Assembly: GCA_026706165.1 (NCBI GenBank)
Contig: JAPOZF010000194.1
Coordinates: 1-6,708, forward strand
Length of the DNA: 6,708 nucleotides
Source of the DNA: Gemmatimonadota bacterium
GTDB lineage: Bacteria > Latescibacterota > UBA2968 > UBA8231
Direction: 5' to 3'
Under the pieces are notes generated by a model. That model had not been told where the DNA came from and did no database searches. It was given only the letters and a program-made list of their open reading frames with translations. Position 1 is the stretch's first letter. Each line of letters starts with the position of its first letter. Both the position numbers and the translations under genes were made by a program. Positions 1 through 4,555 of this stretch are shown here, piece by piece.

Positions 1-1723
1 CGGCGAACCACTGTTTCTGCCTTGGATGGCCCTCGGACCTGCCCGCCAGGACGGCGCGCCCGAAGATCACGTGGGTGTTGAAGTTCCGCATGCTGAGCGC
101 CAAGCCGGATTCGTAGCGCGGCCAGGTATCCTCGCTCATGATGGTCTCGGCCAGGAACAGCATCTTGCGCAGCAGGGCAAGGCGCTCCTCCGCGGTGAAC
201 TGCCCGCTGCCGAGAATGAAATCGAGGGCGAGCGCGTCGCGGGGAATCGACTGGGCCAGACTGATGCCGAAGTTCCGCTCGTTGCCGATGCTGTATCCCA
301 GCATACACTCCACCAGGGGCTCGAAGAGCGGAACCAGCTCTTCTTTGGCGCGGGCCGCGTAGGATTCGTCCCCGGTGGCCAGGTACGCGCCGGCCAGATC
401 GCGCCCGATCGGGGGCAGCCCCTTGGCCAGCAGCATGTCGTTTCCGGCGAGACTGTTGAAGAACTCGTCCTCGACATGGGCGCAGAAGACCTCCCTGAAC
501 CAGTCCCATTCCTCCAGCGTCCTGCGGATCTCCGGCAGCTCGCCGGCGCCGAGGAAGATGCCGGGAAAGCGGGCCTCCCTGATGCCGGGCCAGTCGAGGT
601 CCATCCGGGCGTAGTCGTTCAGGCCCAATGCCATCAGCCGCGCGCACAGACGGTCGATGTCGTTGGCCGGATTCCTCCCCTGCTCGCAGGAAAGGTCGGC
701 CCCTTCGCGGTCGAGCATGGCCAGCGCGAACGGCCTGACCCCCTCCTGCAGGGGCAGCCCCAGGTCGATGCGCTTCTCGCCGTCGACTTCAACAGCCGAG
801 TGCTGCGCCCAGCGCAGCCGGTTGGCGTGGGTGTAGCCGGCGCCTGAAGGGTGCCGCGTCCACAGCTCTCCTGCGGCCACCCGGGTCCGGGAGGGGCGGA
901 TCGGCGCCACCATCAGCACGTCCCGCCGCTCCCCTCCGGCGTACCAGCCCGCCCAGATGTTGCTGCGGTCGAACCCGTGCATGTACATCAACCCCAGCTC
1001 CATGCGCTCGGGCTCCGACGGATAGCGCATGGGGTAGGTATGCCGGTGGTAATCGTGCTGGCGATGGATGGGCACCCGCGAGGATGTGTGCGGGCGCCAG
1101 TACGCCTGGGTCGGCTCGAAGCCGCGGCCGAGGTGCCAGACCACGGCTCCGCCGGCGTCCCCCTGCTGCTCCTGCCAGCAGCGCACCGCGGCGGCGGCGG
1201 CGCCGACCTCCCAGGTCAGGCGGAGGGTGGAGCCGTCGGCGAGCGCAAAGGTCTGCCGCAGCCGCACCACCACCGGACCGCCGGCGAGGACCTCGCACCG
1301 CAGGTCTTGCCGCTCAGGCGTGTCCGCGTCGAAGGAGGAGCCGCCGAACCAGATGCCGTCGACCCCGCGGACCGCGACGATCGGGCCCGCTTGGAGGTCG
1401 GCTCCCTCCCAGCCCAGGCGCAGGCCGAAGGAGGCGTTGGTCACCTCCGCAACGCCGGGCGAGATCTTCAGGGAAAGCGGGGTGTCAGGCGGCGCGGCCG
1501 CCTCGCGCAGGGTGAAGGATTTGCGCGCCCCCGCGGGCAGATCGGTGACCCATGCGACCTTCGGCTCGGAGTGGTGCAGCTGGGCGGCCGTCGTCCTGCC
1601 GCCTTCGTCGACCACTTCTAGATGGTCGGCGCCGGGCCTCGACTGCAGGTCGCGCCACACCACCTCGGCGGCCCAGTCGTGGTCGACGTATTCGACCAGG
1701 TCCCATTTTTCAATCACCCCCAT
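1..1723 (-). CDS. Polysaccharide lyase-like protein, beta domain plus alpha/alpha-toroid (3' end outside window)
   Basis: This minus-strand frame is open without a stop for 574 codons and runs off the left edge, so the C-terminus is missing. Start: ATG at 1723-1721, with an AGGAGA site 7 bases upstream. There is no signal peptide; the protein begins MGVIEKWDLVEYVDHDW. Residues about 1-345 are beta-rich, with patterns such as VAWVTDLPAGARKSF (56-70), VTNASFGLRL (94-103) and VVVRLRQTFALADGSTLRL (151-169), as in sugar-binding beta-sandwich or mutarotase-like domains. From about 350 the protein turns helical: RFPGIFLGAGELPEIRRTLEE (385-405) resembles the entry of heparinase/alginate-lyase toroids, and RNFNTHVIFG (546-555) sits where such toroids carry substrate-contacting Asn and His. 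A beta-first, toroid-later order suggests the YetA/exo-rhamnogalacturonan-lyase type more than classical heparinase II/III, but family assignment is an inference from pattern only. It is divergent from a sugar oxidoreductase/GH28 operon, which supports a glycan-degrading role. Confidence 0.75.
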   Translation of the reverse strand, partial: MGVIEKWDLVEYVDHDWAAEVVWRDLQSRPGADHLEVVDEGGRTTAAQLHHSEPKVAWVTDLPAGARKSFTLREAAAPPDTPLSLKISPGVAEVTNASFGLRLGWEGADLQAGPIVAVRGVDGIWFGGSSFDADTPERQDLRCEVLAGGPVVVRLRQTFALADGSTLRLTWEVGAAAAAVRCWQEQQGDAGGAVVWHLGRGFEPTQAYWRPHTSSRVPIHRQHDYHRHTYPMRYPSEPERMELGLMYMHGFDRSNIWAGWYAGGERRDVLMVAPIRPSRTRVAAGELWTRHPSGAGYTHANRLRWAQHSAVEVDGEKRIDLGLPLQEGVRPFALAMLDREGADLSCEQGRNPANDIDRLCARLMALGLNDYARMDLDWPGIREARFPGIFLGAGELPEIRRTLEEWDWFREVFCAHVEDEFFNSLAGNDMLLAKGLPPIGRDLAGAYLATGDESYAARAKEELVPLFEPLVECMLGYSIGNERNFGISLAQSIPRDALALDFILGSGQFTAEERLALLRKMLFLAETIMSEDTWPRYESGLALSMRNFNTHVIFGRAVLAGRSEGHPRQKQWFA

Positions 1724-1730
1724 TCGCGTC

Positions 1731-1736
1731 TCTCCT
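1731..1736 (-). promoter_or_regulatory. Ribosome binding site of the lyase-like gene
   Basis: AGGAGA on the minus strand lies 7 bases before the ATG at 1723. It fixes the start of the left-hand gene and argues against using other in-frame codons. Confidence 0.75.
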
Positions 1737-1888
1737 GCTCGGGACCCACCCGCCTGGTGTTCCCGGTTCCGGGCTGGTGGCTCCTGCCGGGAAGGAATCG
1801 CCGGATCGGTCCAGGTGTTCTGGATGCCACCCGAGGGCCTCTATATTGAGGGCTTGGGTCCCCTCGCAGAGATAGATTGACACAACTG

Positions 1889-1903
1889 GGACGCGAGGCG
1901 TCC
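1889..1903. repeat. Inverted repeat, possible operator
   Basis: GGACGC-GAG-GCGTCC is a perfect 6-bp inverted repeat around a 3-base centre. It lies roughly midway in the divergent intergenic region, next to a TTGACA hexamer at 1877-1882. The position suits a shared operator for the two divergent transcripts, but the arms are short and GC-rich and could arise by chance. Confidence 0.35.
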
Positions 1904-1919
1904 GGTTCACAAGGCGCCT
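1895..1919 (+). repeat. 25-bp intergenic repeat, copy 1
   Basis: This stretch matches 4424-4448 at 21 of 25 positions, with CAAGGCGCCT identical at its right end (1910-1919). All four differences are transitions. It overlaps the right arm of the inverted repeat at 1889-1903 and ends in the 8-bp palindrome AGGCGCCT (1912-1919). Both copies lie in non-coding DNA. Function unknown; it could be a regulator site or a dispersed repeat. Confidence 0.45.
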
Positions 1920-1988
1920 GAGATCGGCCTCCCAATGGCGACATATTTCTGCGGACACTTTATCCGGTCGAGGCAAAGATTGAACAAC

Positions 1989-1993
1989 GAGGG
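1989..1993 (+). promoter_or_regulatory. Ribosome binding site of the oxidoreductase gene
   Basis: GAGGG lies 9 bases before the ATG at 2003. It is a moderate Shine-Dalgarno match and supports that start. Confidence 0.55.
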
Positions 1994-2002
1994 ATATCGT
2001 CA

Positions 2003-3046
2003 ATGGAACCCGTCCCGATAGCCATCGTCGGGTTGAACTTCGGGCGCCATATCGCCCACGAGATCGTTCATGGCGAAGCGGGAAGGCATGTGAAGCTCGC
2101 TGCCGTCTGTGATATGGACGAAGACAAGGCGAGGCAGCGCGCCGATGAATTCCGGGTGCCGTTTTTCACCGGTCTGGATCAGCTGCTGGCCGATGGCGGC
2201 ATCCCGGCGATCGGGCTGTTCACCGGGCCCGGCGGGAGAGCGGAGCTCCTGGACAGGGCGGTCGAGGCGGGCAAGGACGTCATGACGACAAAGCCGTTCG
2301 AGCTGGACTGCGGCGCCGGGCTTTCAGTTCTGAGGAAAGCGAAGGAGCTCGGCCGCGTCATCCATCTCAACTCTCCATCGCCGGTGGAGACGCCGGACTT
2401 CAAGCTGATCCGCCGGTGGCAGAAGACCCACCGCCTCGGAGAGCCGGTGGGCTGCAGCGCGTCGGTGTGGGTCCGCTACCGCGAAGCGCCCGACGGCCGG
2501 TGGTACGACGACCCGGGGAAATGCCCGGCGGCACCGGTCTTCAGGATCGGCATCTATCTCATCAACGACCTGGTCCGGGTGTTCGGGGAAGCGGAACGCC
2601 TGTCCGTTTTTTCGAGCCGTGTGTTCACCCGGCGACCCACCGCGGACAACGCCCAGCTGTCGATTCTGTTCAGGAGCGGCGCCCTGGCCAGCGTCTATGC
2701 ATCCTTCTGCGTGGAGGACGGCGATCACCACCGCCTGCGCATGGTGCTCAACTTCGAGAGGGGAACGGTGTACCGCAACGCCGATCCGGGGCGGAACAGC
2801 AGGCCGGGCGCGGACCTGGCGCTCGTCATGGGCTCGATGGACGCCGAACGCGTCGTGGTGGAGAGCGGGCAGGTCGGCCGCATGAGCGGGGACTATCAAT
2901 GGGAGGAGTTCGCCGCTGCCGTCCGGGGTGAGTCGATCGCTGAAACCGCGACCCCCGAATCGATCGTCTCCGGCCTGCGGATCATCGAAGCCATGGCTGA
3001 AGCGGAAAAAGGACAAGGTGTTGCAGAGGTAAGGAGGGCGGGATGA
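2003..3046 (+). CDS. Gfo/Idh/MocA family NAD(P)-dependent oxidoreductase
   Basis: The 347-residue product has the usual family length. The N-terminal Rossmann fold begins at once (IAIVGLNFGR, residues 6-15), with an acidic residue after strand 2 (VCDMDE, D37) suited to NAD ribose binding. TTKPFE (95-100) is the family's EKP-type motif; K97 is the expected catalytic/cofactor lysine. The C-terminal domain contains RIGIYLINDLVRVFG (171-185), matching the family's D-x-G-x-H-x-x-D helix region but with Tyr175 where His is usual. The family oxidises or epimerises sugars, inositols and uronates; the substrate here cannot be read from sequence. There is no signal peptide, so it is cytoplasmic. It is the first gene of an operon, overlapping the downstream GH28-like gene by ATGA, and is divergent from the lyase-like gene. 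This points to use of a sugar or uronate released by those enzymes. The glycine-rich loop (GLNFGR) and TKP instead of EKP are atypical. Confidence 0.88.
   Translation: MEPVPIAIVGLNFGRHIAHEIVHGEAGRHVKLAAVCDMDEDKARQRADEFRVPFFTGLDQLLADGGIPAIGLFTGPGGRAELLDRAVEAGKDVMTTKPFELDCGAGLSVLRKAKELGRVIHLNSPSPVETPDFKLIRRWQKTHRLGEPVGCSASVWVRYREAPDGRWYDDPGKCPAAPVFRIGIYLINDLVRVFGEAERLSVFSSRVFTRRPTADNAQLSILFRSGALASVYASFCVEDGDHHRLRMVLNFERGTVYRNADPGRNSRPGADLALVMGSMDAERVVVESGQVGRMSGDYQWEEFAAAVRGESIAETATPESIVSGLRIIEAMAEAEKGQGVAEVRRAG
3031..3037 (+). promoter_or_regulatory. Strong ribosome binding site of the GH28-like gene, inside the oxidoreductase end
   Basis: AAGGAGG lies 5 bases before the ATG at 3043, within the last codons of the upstream gene. 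Together with the ATGA overlap it indicates translational coupling and fixes the start. Confidence 0.85.
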
Positions 3047-4392
3047 ACGAACGGATCGAATTCGACGGCGAGCTGAATCCAGGCCGCCAGCAGGCCCAAC
3101 GCCTGCAGGCGGCTGTCGACGCCGTCCATGAAAGCGGCGGCGGCAGGGTGACCGTCGGGCCCGGAACCTGGATCACGACCACGGTCACGCTGAGATCGAA
3201 TATCGAGCTCCATCTGGAGCGCGGCGCGGTCCTTCAGGCCCACCACGACCTGAATGACTACCCGCTGGCAGAGAGCGCCGCCCGCAACGTCGACCAGTCC
3301 CCTTTCCACCTGTTGCTGGCGCGGGGCTGCGACCGCCTCACCTTGAGCGGCGACGGCGTCATCGATGGACAGGACACGGCATTCTGGATCCCCTGCGAGG
3401 GGGAAGAGGACCGGCCCTACGGCATTTTCAGGTTCAAGGTGAACGGCGGCGCCGATGGCCGGCCGAGCCCGCTCGTGCAGCTGGTCGGCTGCACCGATCT
3501 CAGGATCGTCGACATCGGCATTCGCCGGGCCCCGGGTTGGGCGTTGCACCTGTTCGACTGCGAAACCGTATCGGTGCACGGGGTCAGGATTCGCGGTCAC
3601 CGCTACGGGCCGAACACGGACGGCATCGGCGTCAACGGCTGCCGCGGCGTCAGGATCAGCCACTGCGACGTCGACACTGGGGACGACGCCATCATCGTCA
3701 AGGCGACCAACGAGGACTCGGTCTGCGAGCGGGTGACGGTCGCCAACTGCGTTCTGTCGAGCAACTGCGCCGCTCTCGGCCTGGGCGCCGACGTGGCCGG
3801 CGTTGTGCGGGACGTGGTCTTCAGCGGCTGTGTCGTCAACCGGTCGCTGCGCATGATTCAGGTGGAGATGTGGTTTCCCGGGCAGGTGGAACGCGCCGTC
3901 TTCAGCGGCATCACCGGCAGAACCTTCCCCGATGAAGGGGTGGCCAACGAGCGCCCCATCTACGTCGACATTCAGCAGTTCAAGCGGCCCGAAGCGAAAC
4001 TGGGGACCGTGCGCGGCCTGATCTTCCGCGACATCATCTGCGAAAGCCGCGGCCGTATCGTGATGACGGCTCAGGACGGGGCGACCATACGGGACGTCAC
4101 CCTCGACACCGTCATCGTCAGGGTTCCCGAGATCGAGGATCCGGAGGAATCGGTGCCGGCCGCCAGGAGCATGCAGCTGTCGAACTTCAACCCGCAGACC
4201 CGGGCCGTGCGCGCCGCCGTGGTCGCGGACAACGTCGTGCGCCTGTCCCTGCGGAACGTCGAGTACCACTGGCCGGAAAAAGCAGCGGTTCCGATGCACG
4301 CGCTGTGTCTGCGCAACAGCCCCGATCTCATCAACGACAGCCCCCGCCTGAGATCCAGCGGCGGCGACACCCCCGCGGTGCTCGAGCTGTAA
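3043..4392 (+). CDS. Glycoside hydrolase family 28-like (polygalacturonase-type) beta-helix protein
   Basis: The 449-residue product shows the turns of a right-handed parallel beta-helix. A typical GH28 start (LQAAVDAVHESGGGRVTVGPGTW, residues 21-43; then SNIELHLERGAVLQA, 52-66) is followed by LSGDGVIDGQ (101-110). The GH28 catalytic signatures follow: NTDG (191-194, D193) and DTGDDAI (211-217, D214 and D215). These are the acid/base carboxylates that hydrolyse galacturonic-acid-type linkages by inversion. The third GH28 motif, Gly-His-Gly, is absent; the equivalent strand reads SSNCAALGLGAD (239-250). R270 (SLRMIQVE) may stand for the Arg of the RIK motif. There is no signal peptide, so it probably acts in the cytoplasm on short oligosaccharides. 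It is the second gene of an operon with the sugar oxidoreductase. The fold and superfamily are secure. Pectic substrate specificity is an inference; it could equally be an exo-acting relative with another uronide or rhamnoside target. Confidence 0.87.
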   Translation: MNERIEFDGELNPGRQQAQRLQAAVDAVHESGGGRVTVGPGTWITTTVTLRSNIELHLERGAVLQAHHDLNDYPLAESAARNVDQSPFHLLLARGCDRLTLSGDGVIDGQDTAFWIPCEGEEDRPYGIFRFKVNGGADGRPSPLVQLVGCTDLRIVDIGIRRAPGWALHLFDCETVSVHGVRIRGHRYGPNTDGIGVNGCRGVRISHCDVDTGDDAIIVKATNEDSVCERVTVANCVLSSNCAALGLGADVAGVVRDVVFSGCVVNRSLRMIQVEMWFPGQVERAVFSGITGRTFPDEGVANERPIYVDIQQFKRPEAKLGTVRGLIFRDIICESRGRIVMTAQDGATIRDVTLDTVIVRVPEIEDPEESVPAARSMQLSNFNPQTRAVRAAVVADNVVRLSLRNVEYHWPEKAAVPMHALCLRNSPDLINDSPRLRSSGGDTPAVLEL

Positions 4393-4405
4393 CGTCCCAC
4401 TGATA

Positions 4406-4414
4406 ACTTGAAAC
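4406..4414 (+). repeat. 9-bp direct repeat, left copy
   Basis: ACTTGAAAC recurs exactly at 4547-4555, so a 132-bp GC-rich palindrome-bearing stretch lies between identical 9-mers. This resembles a target-site duplication in layout, but no terminal inverted repeats are evident at the inner edges. Confidence 0.35.
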
Positions 4415-4423
4415 CCCGGCGCT

Positions 4424-4448
4424 GGGGCGCCCGGCTCGCAAGGCGCCT
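4424..4448 (+). repeat. 25-bp intergenic repeat, copy 2
   Basis: This matches 1895-1919 at 21 of 25 positions. Its right end extends into a perfect 12-bp palindrome, CAAGGCGCCTTG (4439-4450), longer than the 8-bp palindrome of copy 1. At all four differing positions this copy has G or C where copy 1 has A or T. Confidence 0.45.
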
Positions 4449-4450
4449 TG
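4439..4450. repeat. Perfect 12-bp palindrome
   Basis: CAAGGCGCCTTG is self-complementary over 12 bases. Flanking CTCG (4435-4438) and CGAG (4453-4456) can pair too if GG at 4451-4452 is looped out. It could be a dyad protein-binding site or, less likely given the lack of a loop and T-run, part of a transcription stop. Confidence 0.5.
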
Positions 4451-4546
4451 GGCGAGTGGTTCCCGGGGCCGCGGGGGGAAGGCAACGCCGGGAGCCGCTG
4501 ATATGGGGCTCTTCGCCCGCCCGGTCGGCCGCCGTCTCCAACCGCG

Positions 4547-4555
4547 ACTTGAAAC
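4547..4555 (+). repeat. 9-bp direct repeat, right copy
   Basis: Exact copy of ACTTGAAAC at 4406-4414. Its last base is the first base of the reverse-complemented stop codon of the minus-strand membrane gene, so the repeat abuts that gene's 3' end. Confidence 0.35.

Larger units (their letters stand above)
1724..2002. promoter_or_regulatory. Divergent intergenic promoter region
   Basis: These 279 bases separate the minus-strand lyase-like gene from the plus-strand oxidoreductase/GH28 operon and must hold promoters for both. The region is less GC-rich than the genes, especially at 1840-1885 and 1935-1990. A weak minus-strand candidate is a TATAGA -10 (1845-1840) with a CTGCGA -35-like hexamer 18 bases upstream. 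A weak plus-strand candidate is GCGACA (1938-1943) with TATCCG at 1961-1966, 17 bases apart. Neither is convincing. The region also contains an inverted repeat (1889-1903) and one copy of a 25-bp repeat (1895-1919). No regulator gene is visible in the window. That promoters lie here follows from the divergent layout; the exact sites are uncertain. Confidence 0.6.
4393..4554. other. Convergent intergenic gap with palindromes; no clear terminator
   Basis: These 162 bases separate the stop codons of two converging genes. They hold several hairpin-capable stretches: CAAGGCGCCTTG (4439-4450), TTCCC/GGGAA arms at 4460-4464 and 4476-4480, and GAGCC/GGCTC arms at 4492-4496 and 4507-4511, the last extendable by G-T pairs. 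None is followed by a T-run in either direction, so a standard intrinsic terminator is not shown. No RNA gene or credible small ORF is seen here. The 9-mer ACTTGAAAC occurs near both ends. Confidence 0.5.

Noticed and set aside
26..1880. Long plus-strand open frames (26-847, 851-1621, 1068-1880) opposite the lyase-like gene
   Set aside because: The 26-847 and 851-1621 frames are antisense in exact codon register with the minus-strand gene; stops there would need TTA, CTA or TCA sense codons, which are rare in this GC-rich DNA. All three have low-complexity Arg/Pro/Gly/Ala/Gln-rich products with no recognisable domain.
1877..1882. Perfect TTGACA as a plus-strand -35 box
   Set aside because: The position 16-18 bases downstream is GC-rich with nothing like a -10 hexamer, so I do not call a promoter from it.
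1710..2003. 97-codon minus-strand frame (TTG start) in the divergent intergenic region, overlapping the start of the lyase-like gene by 14 bases
   Set aside because: Its codon usage is more mixed than the real genes, it has a TTG start lying over the oxidoreductase ATG with no good ribosome site visible, and no family resemblance. It would also occupy the whole promoter region. A leader peptide cannot be fully excluded.
2896..4485. 529-codon minus-strand open frame across the GH28-like gene
   Set aside because: It is codon-aligned antisense to a gene with clear GH28 motifs, its product resembles no family, and it spans an intergenic region and part of a second gene. Its length is explained by avoidance of TTA, CTA and TCA codons in the sense gene.
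4415..4511. Intrinsic terminator between the convergent genes
   Set aside because: Several stems are possible, but none is followed by a T-run on either strand.
4393..4554. tRNA or small structured RNA in the convergent gap
   Set aside because: I could not fold a cloverleaf or match a known RNA pattern; the pairing seen is explained by short GC-rich palindromes.
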